DNA from: Prevotella sp.
Lineage (GTDB): Bacteria > Bacteroidota > Bacteroidia > Bacteroidales > Bacteroidaceae
DNA length: 64,000 nt
Direction of reading: 5' to 3'
Assembly (NCBI GenBank): GCA_016285075.1
Contig: JAEEQB010000003.1
Coordinates: 62,001 to 126,000, forward strand
The notes beneath the pieces are model-generated. The model made no database searches, was not told the DNA's origin, and worked only from the letters and a program-made list of their open reading frames with translations. The position numbers and the translations under genes were made by a program. Shown in pieces: positions 17,373 through 27,400 of this stretch (position 1 is the stretch's first letter; each line of letters begins with the position of its first letter).

Positions 17373-17819
17373 TCATTTGGGCAGGAACTCGCTTACGTCC
17401 ACACCGAAATGCTGCAATTCGCGTACCATCGTAGACGAGACGCTGCTCAAGTGGGGTTCGGCGAATAGCAGGATGGTCTCCACGCCTGCTATCTGCCGGT
17501 TAATGTCAGCCTGTTCCCGCTCATATTCGAAATCCTTGGTGGATCGAACGCCCTTCACAATGAAATGGGCATTTTCGGCACGTGCAAATTCGACAGCCAA
17601 TCCGTGGAAAGGCTTCACCTCAATGGCAGGTACATTGGCATAAAGATTACGAATAACTTCCATGCGCTCCTCTGCGGGACGCATGGATGGCTTATGCACA
17701 TTGTCGCCTACAACACCGATAACTAGTCTGTCGAACAAAGGTAATGACCGTTGGACAATGCTATCATGTCCAACGGTGAAAGGATCGAAACTGCCCACGA
17801 ATATTCCTGTCTTCAACAT
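17373..17819 (-). CDS. coaD: Phosphopantetheine adenylyltransferase
   Basis: Fourth step of coenzyme A biosynthesis: 4'-phosphopantetheine plus ATP gives dephospho-CoA. About 148 residues with the nucleotidyltransferase motif GSFDPFTVGH near the start and the C-terminal SSVSSTMVREL motif. KPSMRPAEERMEVI and FIVKGVRSTKDFEYE are also typical. I chose ATG 17819 (MLKTGIFVGSFDP); ATG 17837 would add six residues. The last codons are imperfectly duplicated downstream of the stop. Confidence 0.94.
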   Translation of the reverse strand: MLKTGIFVGSFDPFTVGHDSIVQRSLPLFDRLVIGVVGDNVHKPSMRPAEERMEVIRNLYANVPAIEVKPFHGLAVEFARAENAHFIVKGVRSTKDFEYEREQADINRQIAGVETILLFAEPHLSSVSSTMVRELQHFGVDVSEFLPK

Positions 17820-17863
17820 AAAATAATTCGCGCGCATGCGCGTTTCAATTTATCTATACAAGG

Positions 17864-18076
17864 TTACTTCCCATGAGGGAAAGTCTCCTGCGATAACTCC
17901 TTGAAGAAGTCGTGTTCGAGTACGAGACTTAGCCGCTGCAGCAACCCTGTACTGATGTCTTTGCGGCTGAATACATTATAAATGTTAGTCCGCTCACAAT
18001 TAATCTCTTTCGCCAACCAAGTGACGGGCTTGTGCTTCTCTTTCAGCACTTGCTTGATTCTTGTTCCAATGTGCAT
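17864..18076 (-). CDS. Small HTH (XRE-like) DNA-binding protein
   Basis: A 70-residue protein, MHIGTRIKQVLKEKHKPVTW, with an HTH pattern of VTWLAKEINCERTNIYNVFSR. The C-terminus SLVLEHDFFKELSQ closes the four-helix fold. Such short XRE-like proteins are common single genes in Bacteroidota with unknown targets. It has its own promoter at 18113-18120. Confidence 0.75.
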   Translation of the reverse strand: MHIGTRIKQVLKEKHKPVTWLAKEINCERTNIYNVFSRKDISTGLLQRLSLVLEHDFFKELSQETFPHGK

Positions 18077-18112
18077 AGTTGTCGTTTTTGTACATATCTT
18101 TAAATTTCGGCA

Positions 18113-18120
18113 CAAATTTA
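18113..18120 (-). promoter_or_regulatory. Promoter -7 element for the small HTH gene
   Basis: TAAATTTG on the minus strand, 37 bases before ATG 18076. Confidence 0.5.
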
Positions 18121-18245
18121 GCAAAAAAAAATGGTATTGGCAGCAGAAAAAGCGTAAAAGTGTTTATACACCGTTAATAATCATGACAAAATGTAACAAT
18201 ATTACAAAAATACATGACAGTATAAAGGCTTTTCTGGACTTTTTG

Positions 18246-19286
18246 TTAATTATCAAAGAGTGTAGGCTCCATGATATTGCCAGAATAGGGATTACGCCCA
18301 AAATGCCGATAAGCCAGTTCTGTCGCCATGCGTCCACGGGGTGTACGCTTGATGAAACCCTCCATGATGAGGAAGGGTTCATATACCTCTTCCACGGTGC
18401 CTCCGTCCTCGCCGATGGCAGTGGCTATGGTGGTAATGCCAACAGGTCCGCCACGGAACTTGTCAATGATGGTCAGCAGGATCTTGTTGTCAATTTCATC
18501 CAGTCCGTATTGGTCAATATTGAGTGCGGTCAATGCCACTTTCGTTATTTTCATGTCTATGCGTCCGTTGCCCTTCACCTGGGCAAAGTCGCGGACACGA
18601 CGCAGCAGCGCATTGGCTATACGAGGCGTGCCGCGCGAACGTCGGGCTATCTCGAGCGAGGCGTCCTCTGTGATGGGAACTCCCAGGATAGTGCAGCTTC
18701 GTTCTATGATACGCTGCAGCGTCTCAGGCTCGTAGTACTCCAAGTGCATATTGATGCCAAATCGAGCACGCAGAGGGGCAGTGAGCAGCCCGCTGCGTGT
18801 AGTAGCACCCACCAGCGTAAACGGATTGAGGTCTATCTGTATGCTTCGTGCCGAGGGACCCTTGTCTATCATGATGTCTATCCGGTAGTCCTCCATCGCT
18901 GAGTAGAGATATTCCTCAACAACGGGCGACAATCGATGGATCTCGTCGATAAACAACACGTCGTTCTTCTCCAACGATGTCAGTATGCCTGCCAGGTCAC
19001 CCGGTTTGTCAAGCACAGGGCCACTGGTAATCTTGAAACCTACGCCCAATTCATTGGCGATGATGTTCGACAGCGTGGTCTTACCTAGTCCCGGGGGACC
19101 GTGCAGCAGGGTGTGATCCAGCGGCTCCCCTCGATATTTTGCAGCTTCGACAAACACTTCAAGGTTCTCAACAATCTTCTGCTGCCCGCTGAAGTCACGG
19201 AAACTCAGTGGGCGCAGCGCATTCTCGAAGTCCTTCTCTGCTCCTCCGTAGCGCTCTTCGCGTATATCAAAATCTTCGTCCATCAT
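18246..19286 (-). CDS. ruvB: Holliday junction branch-migration helicase subunit
   Basis: A 346-residue AAA+ motor that drives branch migration with RuvA. Walker [10 protein letters not shown], Walker [10 protein letters not shown], sensor [18 protein letters not shown] and the arginine-finger region [18 protein letters not shown] are in order; the C-terminal winged helix contains the typical [18 protein letters not shown] use ATG 19286 ([15 protein letters not shown]) just after a promoter; a longer open frame upstream would include the promoter. Confidence 0.96.
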   Translation of the reverse strand: MMDEDFDIREERYGGAEKDFENALRPLSFRDFSGQQKIVENLEVFVEAAKYRGEPLDHTLLHGPPGLGKTTLSNIIANELGVGFKITSGPVLDKPGDLAGILTSLEKNDVLFIDEIHRLSPVVEEYLYSAMEDYRIDIMIDKGPSARSIQIDLNPFTLVGATTRSGLLTAPLRARFGINMHLEYYEPETLQRIIERSCTILGVPITEDASLEIARRSRGTPRIANALLRRVRDFAQVKGNGRIDMKITKVALTALNIDQYGLDEIDNKILLTIIDKFRGGPVGITTIATAIGEDGGTVEEVYEPFLIMEGFIKRTPRGRMATELAYRHFGRNPYSGNIMEPTLFDN

Positions 19287-19297
19287 AAAATCGACTG

Positions 19298-19305
19298 CAA
19301 ATTTA
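19298..19305 (-). promoter_or_regulatory. Promoter -7 element for ruvB
   Basis: TAAATTTG on the minus strand, 12 bases before the ATG at 19286, giving a very short leader. Confidence 0.52.
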
Positions 19306-19676
19306 GACAAAATTTCTGAGATTGTAAGCCAGTGGAGGTAAAAAAACAAATAAATTGCCCCGAAAAGTCAGAATTTAATGCCTCCTTGCGCTCAATCCTA
19401 TCCAATTAAGTGCTCTAAGTCACAATTATCCTGATTGTTTGAGATTACAACTGGTATAAAGAGCAACATGGACTTTTCTGGGAAAAAGCACAGCTTTCCT
19501 TACTGCACTCACCACCACGAGCTGCATGGGGATTAGGACCGTTCTAAACAATCGCAGAAAAGAAAGAAGGCCTCCGCCCTGCGTGGATGGAGGTCTTTTT
19601 TTCTACTGATAGTCAAATGGACAATTACAAAGTGTATTTTTCATTGAAAAATGATGGTTGAATCAAAAATAATGGC
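19306..19676. other. Intergenic region holding a possible 22-codon ORF and a terminator
   Basis: On the plus strand ATG 19468 opens a 22-codon frame ending PYCTHHHELHGD with a stop at 19534-19536. A terminator follows at 19569-19602, before the GH29 promoter at 19677. Together this could be a tiny transcript (peptide gene, leader or small RNA). No clear TAnnTTTG element precedes it. The rest shows nothing I recognise. Confidence 0.35.
19569..19602 (+). terminator. Rho-independent terminator
   Basis: GGCCTCC pairs with GGAGGTC (one wobble), followed by seven T residues. It has no annotated plus-strand gene directly upstream. Confidence 0.75.
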
Positions 19677-19684
19677 TAACTTTG
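19677..19684 (+). promoter_or_regulatory. Promoter -7 element for GH29
   Basis: TAACTTTG, eight bases before the ATG at 19693; a TTG lies 16 bases upstream of it, shorter than the ideal spacing. Confidence 0.58.
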
Positions 19685-19692
19685 CGGTGAAA

Positions 19693-21561
19693 ATGAAAAC
19701 AACAAAGAACTTACTCTTGGCGGCTGCTGCCATAGCCTGGTCTGCAGCCGCCCAGGTGCAGGCCCAGACACCTGCTCCATGTGGGCCAGTACCCAGCGAG
19801 AATCAGCTGAGATGGCAGGATATGGAGATGTATGCGTTTATTCACTACTCCATGAACACCTATACCGACGAGGAATGGGGCTTCGGCAATGAGGACCTGG
19901 CGCTGTTCAATCCCTCAGACCTTGACTGCCGCCAGTGGGCGAGGGTCTGCAAGCAGGCCGGTATGAAGGGCATCATCTTCACTGCCAAGCACCACTGCGG
20001 ATTCTGCATGTGGCCGAGTGCCTATACGGACTACTCCGTGAAGAACACCCCCTGGAAGAACGGCAAGGGAGACGTGGTGCGTGAGCTGGCAGACGCCTGC
20101 CGTGAGGAGGGACTGAAGTTCGCCGTCTATCTGTCGCCGTGGGACAGGAACCATGCTGAATACGGACGTCCGGAATATGTGACCTATTTCCGCAACCAGC
20201 TGCGCGAACTGCTGACACAGTACGGCGAGATATTCGAGGTGTGGTTCGACGGTGCCAACGGCGGCGACGGCTGGTATGGCGGTGCCAACGAGACGCGCCG
20301 CATCGATGGCAGGACCTACTACGGATGGGCAGAGACCTTTCGCATGATCCGGGAACTGCAGCCCAAGGCTGTCATCTGGAACGACGGCGGCGACCGCGGA
20401 GACCTGCGCTGGGTGGGCACCGAGGCAGGCAATGTGGGAGAGACTAACTGGAGCCTGATGCCGGGTAAGGGTGACACGCCCTGGCACATGCTGCACTACG
20501 GCGTGGAGACAGGCGATGTGTGGTGTCCCGGCGAGACGAACACCAGCATTCGCCCTGGATGGTTCTACCACGAGACAGAGAATAACCACGTGAAAAGCCT
20601 GTCGAAGCTGATGGATACCTATTACAAATCGGTGGGACGCAACTCAACGTTGCTGCTCAACTTCCCCGTGGCCCCCAACGGCCGCATCCACCCAAACGAC
20701 AGCCTGCGTGGCATCGCTTTCAAGAAAATGATCGACGAAGTGTTCAAGGAAAACCTCGCCATGTCCACGGCTACTTCATCACGAGGCGAGAAGGGAGAGT
20801 CCTGTTTTATCCTTGACATCAAAGAGGGGGCTTCCTGCAACCGTTTCGTGGCAGAGGAGGACATCCGTTACGGCCAGCGCGTGAAAAAATTCTCGCTCGA
20901 GGCTCTCGTCGACGGGCAATGGCTGCCGCTGAAGGATGAGCTGGCTGAGCAGGGTGATGGCCTGACCACTATAGGCCACCGCCGCATTGTCTGTTTTCCA
21001 ACGGTCAAGGCTACGAAACTGCGCTTCACCGTCACAGACACCAGGGCAGCGAGCCGACAGGGACAGAACGGTATGGGTAACGCTCCTGCCGGGCATGAGC
21101 AGGCTGGTACGGAGGAAGGATGTGAACCTGTGATCAAGAAGCTGGGCGTTTATCTGGCTCCTGAGCTCACTGCGGATATCCCTGACAGCGGCGAGAAAAA
21201 ATCCTCCAGCCTGCACATCTTCTTCAGCAGCCCGCGGCAGATGATGATCGATTGGGACAAAGAACAGACCATCACCTCGTTCCGCTACCTGCCACCGCAA
21301 GACTCGAAGGAAGGCACCATCACACACTACACCCTCTGGGCATCGTCTGACTGGAGCAAATGGACGAAGCTGGCAACAGGCGAATTCTCGAACATCGTGA
21401 ACAATCCCATCTGGCAGACCATCAGGTTCCAGCCCGTCAAGGCCCGCATCCTCAAGCTCGATGCAGACAGGCTGTGGACAGGTGGCGAACCCCACACCAT
21501 TAACCATAAAGGGAGTAACCGCATGGGCTACGGCGATATTGAAGTAGTCACAGAACAATAA
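19693..21561 (+). CDS. GH29 alpha-L-fucosidase with C-terminal carbohydrate-binding region
   Basis: A 622-residue exported enzyme (signal peptide ending AQVQAQ). The GH29 barrel is recognised from FIHYSMNTYTDEEWG, the KGIIFTAKHHCGFCMWPS block and the catalytic strand FEVWFDGANGG with the nucleophile Asp 186. After the barrel (about residue 370) comes a beta-rich part ending in an F5/8-type discoidin-like domain with TSFRYLPPQD. The sequence fits the GH29-B-like (1,3/4-fucosidase) group by its FDG context, but that is an inference. It would release fucose from host glycans or plant xyloglucan in the periplasm. It stands apart from the PUL by two housekeeping genes. Confidence 0.92.
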   Translation: MKTTKNLLLAAAAIAWSAAAQVQAQTPAPCGPVPSENQLRWQDMEMYAFIHYSMNTYTDEEWGFGNEDLALFNPSDLDCRQWARVCKQAGMKGIIFTAKHHCGFCMWPSAYTDYSVKNTPWKNGKGDVVRELADACREEGLKFAVYLSPWDRNHAEYGRPEYVTYFRNQLRELLTQYGEIFEVWFDGANGGDGWYGGANETRRIDGRTYYGWAETFRMIRELQPKAVIWNDGGDRGDLRWVGTEAGNVGETNWSLMPGKGDTPWHMLHYGVETGDVWCPGETNTSIRPGWFYHETENNHVKSLSKLMDTYYKSVGRNSTLLLNFPVAPNGRIHPNDSLRGIAFKKMIDEVFKENLAMSTATSSRGEKGESCFILDIKEGASCNRFVAEEDIRYGQRVKKFSLEALVDGQWLPLKDELAEQGDGLTTIGHRRIVCFPTVKATKLRFTVTDTRAASRQGQNGMGNAPAGHEQAGTEEGCEPVIKKLGVYLAPELTADIPDSGEKKSSSLHIFFSSPRQMMIDWDKEQTITSFRYLPPQDSKEGTITHYTLWASSDWSKWTKLATGEFSNIVNNPIWQTIRFQPVKARILKLDADRLWTGGEPHTINHKGSNRMGYGDIEVVTEQ

Positions 21562-21577
21562 AGAGGCTCGACTTCGG

Positions 21578-21634
21578 AGATCATGGGGGTTGTTCGAAGT
21601 GAATTCACTGAATTCATTCAAAAACCCCATGATC
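21578..21634. repeat. GATCATGGGG palindrome
   Basis: GATCATGGGG (21579-21588) and CCCCATGATC (21625-21634) face each other, with an inner GAATTCACTGAATTC. A second CCCCATGATC lies at 21642-21651. It belongs to the GGGGACAGG palindrome family and follows the GH29 stop. Confidence 0.7.
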
Positions 21635-21748
21635 CTTCTGTCCCCATGATCATCGGTATATTTGCAAAATCGGTGCAAAGAATCCACAATTTTTCCAAAT
21701 AACATGAAGAATGGCAAGGAAAAAGTGGGCAATACCGATTATTATTTG

Positions 21749-21756
21749 TACTTTTG
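21749..21756 (+). promoter_or_regulatory. Promoter -7 element for dxr
   Basis: TACTTTTG, 18 bases before the ATG at 21774. It shows that the longer open frame beginning at 21711 is not the coding start. Confidence 0.65.
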
Positions 21757-21773
21757 CACCCGATTTTGGAAAA

Positions 21774-22943
21774 ATGACGATGAAAGAGAAAAGACAAATA
21801 GCCATTCTCGGCTCTACCGGCAGCATAGGGACTCAGGCGCTGCAGGTGATTGCCGAGCATAGTGAACTCTATGAGGTCTACTGCCTTACGGCCAACAACA
21901 AGGTGGAGCTGCTTGCCAAGCAGGCGCATCAGTTCAAACCCGCCGCTGTGGTCATTGCCAACGAACAGCGCTATGACGAGCTGAGGGCACTGATGAGCGA
22001 CCTGCCCGATGTGAAAGTATATGCCGGTGCTCAGGCGCTGAACGAGATTGTCGAGGCAGGACCGATTGACATGGTGCTCACCGCCATGGTGGGTTTTGCA
22101 GGACTGAATCCCACCATCCACGCCATCAAGGCCGGCAAGGCCATTGCATTGGCCAACAAGGAGACGCTGGTGGTGGCAGGCGAGCTGATTCTGCAGTTGG
22201 CTCAGCAGTATCACACGCCCATACTGCCTGTGGACAGCGAACATTCCGCCATCTTCCAGAGCCTGGTGGGCGAAGACGAGAACCCTATAGAAAAGATTCT
22301 GCTCACCGCCAGCGGCGGCCCCTTCCGTCTGAAGACGATGGAGGAGATAGCCCATGTGACGAAGGCCGATGCACTGAGGCATCCTACCTGGGACATGGGA
22401 GCGAAGATAACCATCGACTCTGCATCGATGATGAACAAGGGTTTCGAGGTGATCGAGGCGAAGTGGCTCTTCGGTGTGGATGCCAGACAGATTCAAGTGC
22501 TGGTCCATCCGCAGAGCATCGTCCACAGCGCCGTGGAGTTCCAGGACGGCTCGGTGAAGGCCCAGCTGGGCGTGCCCGACATGAGGCTGCCCATACAATA
22601 TGCCTTCTCCTTCCCTCGCAGGCTGCCTTTGAGCGGCGACAAGCTGGATCTGCTGAAGGCACAGCATCTGGAGTTCTTCGAACCGGACCTGAAGAAGTTC
22701 CGCTGTCTGGCACTGGCCTTCGAGGCCATAGACCGTGGCGGCAACATGCCGTGTATTGTCAATGCTGCCAACGAGATAGTGAACCGTGGCTTCTTGGACG
22801 ACAAGTGCGGTTTCCTGCAAATGGGTGACATCATTGCCGAGACCATGCAGCGAGCTACCTTCGACAAGAATCCCACTTACGAGACTTACATAGCGAGCGA
22901 TGCCGAGGCACGGCGCATTGCAACAGAGTTGATGAAAAATTGA
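21774..22943 (+). CDS. dxr: 1-deoxy-D-xylulose 5-phosphate reductoisomerase
   Basis: Second step of the MEP isoprenoid pathway, cytoplasmic, NADPH dependent. 389 residues: GSTGSIGTQAL binds NADPH, the metal/substrate loop is PVDSEHSAIFQ, followed by LTASGGPFR, the segment PTWDMGAKITIDSASMMNKG (given as one block) and VHPQSIVHS. The length equals the family norm from this start. It is followed after 86 bases by rseP, a common Bacteroidota arrangement. Confidence 0.96.
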   Translation: MTMKEKRQIAILGSTGSIGTQALQVIAEHSELYEVYCLTANNKVELLAKQAHQFKPAAVVIANEQRYDELRALMSDLPDVKVYAGAQALNEIVEAGPIDMVLTAMVGFAGLNPTIHAIKAGKAIALANKETLVVAGELILQLAQQYHTPILPVDSEHSAIFQSLVGEDENPIEKILLTASGGPFRLKTMEEIAHVTKADALRHPTWDMGAKITIDSASMMNKGFEVIEAKWLFGVDARQIQVLVHPQSIVHSAVEFQDGSVKAQLGVPDMRLPIQYAFSFPRRLPLSGDKLDLLKAQHLEFFEPDLKKFRCLALAFEAIDRGGNMPCIVNAANEIVNRGFLDDKCGFLQMGDIIAETMQRATFDKNPTYETYIASDAEARRIATELMKN

Positions 22944-23029
22944 GAATTGGAAAAAACTGGCAATTGATGATTCTTTGCGGGAAAGGAGCTGTCTGAGGCC
23001 TGGCAAAGAGTTAAAGGATTAAAACGTAT

Positions 23030-24418
23030 ATGGAAGTATTTCTAATAAGACTATTACAATTCATGCTGGCCATTGGCCTGCTGGTGCTGCTACATGAGGG
23101 CGGGCACTTCTTCTTTGCCAAGTTGTTTGGCGTACGTGTGGAAAAGTTCTACCTGTTCTTCGATCCCAGTATATGGAAATGGGATGGCAGTCTGTTTAAG
23201 TTCAAGCCCAAGAACAGCGATACGCAGTACGGCGTGGGCTGGCTACCTTTAGGCGGTTACTGCAAGATAGCAGGAATGATAGACGAAAGCTTCGACACGG
23301 AGCAGATGAAACAGCCCGAACAGCCGTGGGAGTTCCGTTCGAAACCTGCCTGGCAGCGGCTGCTGATCATGATTGGCGGCGTGCTGGTGAATTTCCTGCT
23401 GGCACTGTTCATCTATTCGATGATCCTGTTCCACTGGGGCGACACCTACATTCCCGTGAAGGACATGACCATGGGTATGAAGTTCAACCAGGAGGCAAAG
23501 GCACTGGGATTCCAGGACGGCGACATCCTTTTGGGTACCGACAAGGGGACGTTCAAGGATTTCTCTGCCGATTTGTATCGTGACTTGTCTGAAGCCACGC
23601 GTGCAGACATCATCCGTAACGGCAAGCAGATGAGCATCAGCCTCCCCGGCGACTTGAATCTGCTGGGCATGCTGCAGAGCGAGCCCCGTTTTGTCAGTCC
23701 GCTGCTGCCTGCCGAGGTGGACAGCGTGATGCCTGGATCGCCTGCGGAAAAGGCGGGGCTGGACAAGGGCTGCAAGATCCTGGCCATCAATGGTCACGAT
23801 GTTGACTCCTACAATGAGTTCACCGACCAGATAGCGCGGCTGCGCGATGTGCTCACCACTGCCACCACCACTGCCGACAGCATGAAGGTGCGCCAGGTGA
23901 CGATAGCCTACCAACGGAAGGATGCCACGTGCGACACTACGGATGTCACGCTCAATGCCGACCTCACACTGGGCTTCTTTGCCAAGAGCCTGGCAGGGCT
24001 TTACAAACCCTACACCCGTGAATACGGGTTCTTCGAGAGCATCCCTGCAGGTGTCAAGTACGGATGGAACGTGCTGGCAGGCTACGTAGGCGACATGAAG
24101 TACGTATTCACCGCCGACGGAGCCAAGTCATTAGGCGGCTTCGGTGCCATAGGCAGCCTCTTCCCGCCCATGTGGGACTGGTATCTGTTCTGGAAGATGA
24201 CAGCCTTCCTCTCCATCATCCTCGCTTTCATGAACATCCTGCCCATACCCGCCCTCGACGGTGGACATGTGTTGTTCCTCGCCTACGAGATGATTACCCG
24301 CCGCAAACCCTCAGAGACCTTCATGATCCGTGCCGAGTACGTGGGCTTCGGCATCCTGATACTGCTGATGGTAGTCGCTAATCTCAACGATATACTGCGC
24401 TGGCTGGGATATCTCTGA
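23030..24418 (+). CDS. rseP: RIP metalloprotease RseP (site-2 protease)
   Basis: A 462-residue inner-membrane zinc protease that cuts anti-sigma factors and signal-peptide remnants inside the membrane. Zinc motif HEGGH is at residues 22-26 in the first helix and the NILPIPALDGGH motif is near residue 410. One or two PDZ domains lie between (PGSPAEKAGLDKGCKILAING at about residue 240, cited in part). It could process the anti-sigma-like protein at 11.6 kb, but nothing here proves that. Confidence 0.95.
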   Translation: MEVFLIRLLQFMLAIGLLVLLHEGGHFFFAKLFGVRVEKFYLFFDPSIWKWDGSLFKFKPKNSDTQYGVGWLPLGGYCKIAGMIDESFDTEQMKQPEQPWEFRSKPAWQRLLIMIGGVLVNFLLALFIYSMILFHWGDTYIPVKDMTMGMKFNQEAKALGFQDGDILLGTDKGTFKDFSADLYRDLSEATRADIIRNGKQMSISLPGDLNLLGMLQSEPRFVSPLLPAEVDSVMPGSPAEKAGLDKGCKILAINGHDVDSYNEFTDQIARLRDVLTTATTTADSMKVRQVTIAYQRKDATCDTTDVTLNADLTLGFFAKSLAGLYKPYTREYGFFESIPAGVKYGWNVLAGYVGDMKYVFTADGAKSLGGFGAIGSLFPPMWDWYLFWKMTAFLSIILAFMNILPIPALDGGHVLFLAYEMITRRKPSETFMIRAEYVGFGILILLMVVANLNDILRWLGYL

Positions 24419-24434
24419 TTCCGAAAGTATCACA

Positions 24435-27400
24435 TCACATTCCGATGAGTGAACGGAACTGCTGAAGGCCTTGATGATTATTGTCAAGGCCTTCTGCTTC
24501 TTCCAGATACCTCATGGCGTGTTGCGTGTCGCCCATGCCGTAGAAGCCTAATGCCAGCATGAACTTACAGTGGATAAGGTTCTTGGTGTCAAGGCTCTCG
24601 TTCCAGATGAGCAGGTCGGGCAGCGACACGGCGAAGTAGTCCATGGTCTGCTTCTCGAACACATGCTGCTTGCCATAGTTGATCAGGCGGTAGAAACGTC
24701 CGTTGGCTGCGTCGTCGAGTCCCAGCTTCCGCAGGGCCAGTCCTTGATAGAATATCTTTTCAGGCTTGGCATCGTTGTAATACATGGCGGCGGCAGGTTC
24801 CTGCGGTCCCTTTGTGGCTTCATTCCAACATATTGCAGCCTGTTCTTTCTGTCCGAGGCAGTCGTAGGCAACCCCTAGCAGATAGTAGAAATCGTTCTCT
24901 TGGGCACCATATAGCTTTCCCTCGCCGAGATGAGGCGGATAGTCCAGACACTGTCTAAGCAGCAGGATGGCTTTATTCAGCGCATCACATGCGGTTTTCC
25001 TGTCTTCCTCGGTGTTTCCCGTCGTCTTGGATGCCTCTGAGAGTAAGCGCTTTGCTATCTCCACCCGGCTTATCTGATACTGGGCACTTACCTTGCCTTC
25101 GCCACCTTCCCACGGATGGAAACGGTGTACATCGAGTTTCTGCATGGCTTCCTCATACTGGCCTAGCTGGTTCAGCAGCGTAATCTCTTCCAGGACAAGG
25201 TCATCGCGCTGCTGGATCAACTGCTGATACTGCCGCAGGAAGGCAAGCCTTTCATCATGAGGCCGATGCAGACGCTTGTAGAGTTGGTCGAGTTCCATGA
25301 GCACACGGCTGTCAGTATCGTCAAGACGGAAAGCACGCTCCATACACTCCAGGGCTTTCTCTTTCTGCTGCTTTTTGTTGAAATAGCCGAGGGCAAGGTT
25401 ACGCCATACCGTCGGGAATGCAGGGCCAAGATCTGCAGACTGCTCCCAGTAACCGATAGCAACGTCATACTGACGCTTGTCGTAATAGAGACAGCCCAGA
25501 TAGTAGGGAGCCTTGGCACCCTTGGGGTTCAAGATGACGGCACTGCCGAGTGCCAGGATATCTTCCAGACGGTTCGGGAAACAGCAGTAACTGTCGGTCT
25601 GTTCCGCCTGCCCGTAAAGGGCCCTTGCCTCATCGGACAGCCCTTGGCACTGTTTGAAATATCCTAAATAATAATAGGTAAGTGGCGATTGGTTCTTCAG
25701 ATCGTCGGCAACGGTGGTGATGGTCAGTACCTGCTCAGCCTCGTTCCACAGTCCTGCCTGGGCATAGTCGAGCGCCAGTTCGTGGTAGTTGTACACGTTG
25801 CCGTGCATCATCTCCATCAGCTGCCTGAGTATCCCGTCGTCCTTTGTCAGGAGATACTTCTCGAAGATGATGCCGTAGTTGAAGCGGTCGAGCCCGAGAG
25901 ACTCGTCTATGAACTGCAGCCGTTCGTTCAGTTCCTTCGAAGACCCCATCTGCAGACCGCCCTTCTGTCTGCCGTCCTGTAGCAGTCTCAATACGGCTGA
26001 CTTCAGTGCACGGGCCTTATGGTTGCAGCTGTTGAAGACAAGGCAGCGGTTCAACTCGTCCAGGGCATCGTCATAGCGGGCTTGCAAGACACTGATACAT
26101 GCCGCCTCGAAATAACCGGCATCTGCCCATGCTTTGTTCCACGTAGACTTCCAAAACAGTTCGTAGGCTTCTGTCAGTTCTGCGTTCTTGTCTTGGAAGC
26201 GACCAAAGGTCGAGTTCAGAGTGCATGGTTCATTGTGAGTCAGGCCTTGGTATTTCAAGGTGAGCGCCAGGTTGAAGAGAGGCTCACCGTCGTAGGGATT
26301 GGGATTACGTTTCTGCCATATCTTTACGGCTTTTCTCAGATAAGTCCCTGCCTTGTCGAAACATCCGCGGCGCAGATACCACAGTCCGGTCTGATTCAGG
26401 CATCGTACGTCGTTGGGGTCGCGTCTCAGGGCTTCCTCGTAATAGTCGAGGGCGTTCCAAGTGGCATGCCTGTACTGCTCCAGGTGCAGTCCTGTGAGAT
26501 AGAGCTGGTCGTTGGTCTTGGTGTCTTGCGGGGAAAACGCTGCCTCGGCAGCATCGGGTATGGGACGAATCTCGTCGTCCTCGGCACGCCATGTCAAGAG
26601 GGGTGAGCGGTGAGGGGTGAGGGGTGAGAGGATGGTAAACAGCAGCTCTTCCATCTTGGCGTCTTTCACATCGACGGTCTGCTCGAAGACTTCCTCAGGC
26701 GAGAGCGTCACCGTCTCGTCGTAATAGGTCTCACCATCCTTGTTACACAGTTTCACCTGCACCGTTTGCTTCGACGTGGCCAGCACCTTGAAGGTGACCA
26801 TCCTCCCTTCTCCAATGGGGGAGGGGGCGGGGGTGAGGCTTTCTATATTCATCACAAAGTCCTTTGAGGCCTGCTTCACGATACCTATTTCGCGATAGGG
26901 CATGAAGTACTGCACGAACTGTTTCTCCTCGTAGGGCATCAGCCAGGTAAAGTCGGGCTGATTCTCGGTATAGACACCCGCCATCAGTTCGATGTAGGGG
27001 CGGAAGCCTGTGCGGATGGTTCCCACAGGTATATGTTCGGATGGGGTGGCATTGTCGGTGAGATTGCGGTCCCAGGCACGTCCGAAGTCGCCGTTGCCCC
27101 ATGTCCACTGCTTCTTTCCCGGAGAAAAATGATGGGATGCCACATGCAGCATGCCGCCGTGGGTGTCGTTTTCGTAGCCACCTTCAAAGTCGTATTTTGA
27201 GTTGACAGCCATATAGCTCGTCGGCACGTAGATGTTCTTGTAGTTCGAGATGTCCACGCCTGCCGAGTAGTCCATCTTATAATAGGTACCTGTAGCTATG
27301 GGGAAACTCGATACCGCCCGCTTGCCATGATCGAACACGGCATTCACGTCGGGTGGGAACACGCTTTGGTAGTCATCGTTCACCTCCACGGCAGGATTGG

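Noticed and set aside
21618..23006. A 462-codon open frame antisense to dxr
   Set aside because: Lies entirely opposite dxr and its promoter; no protein features.
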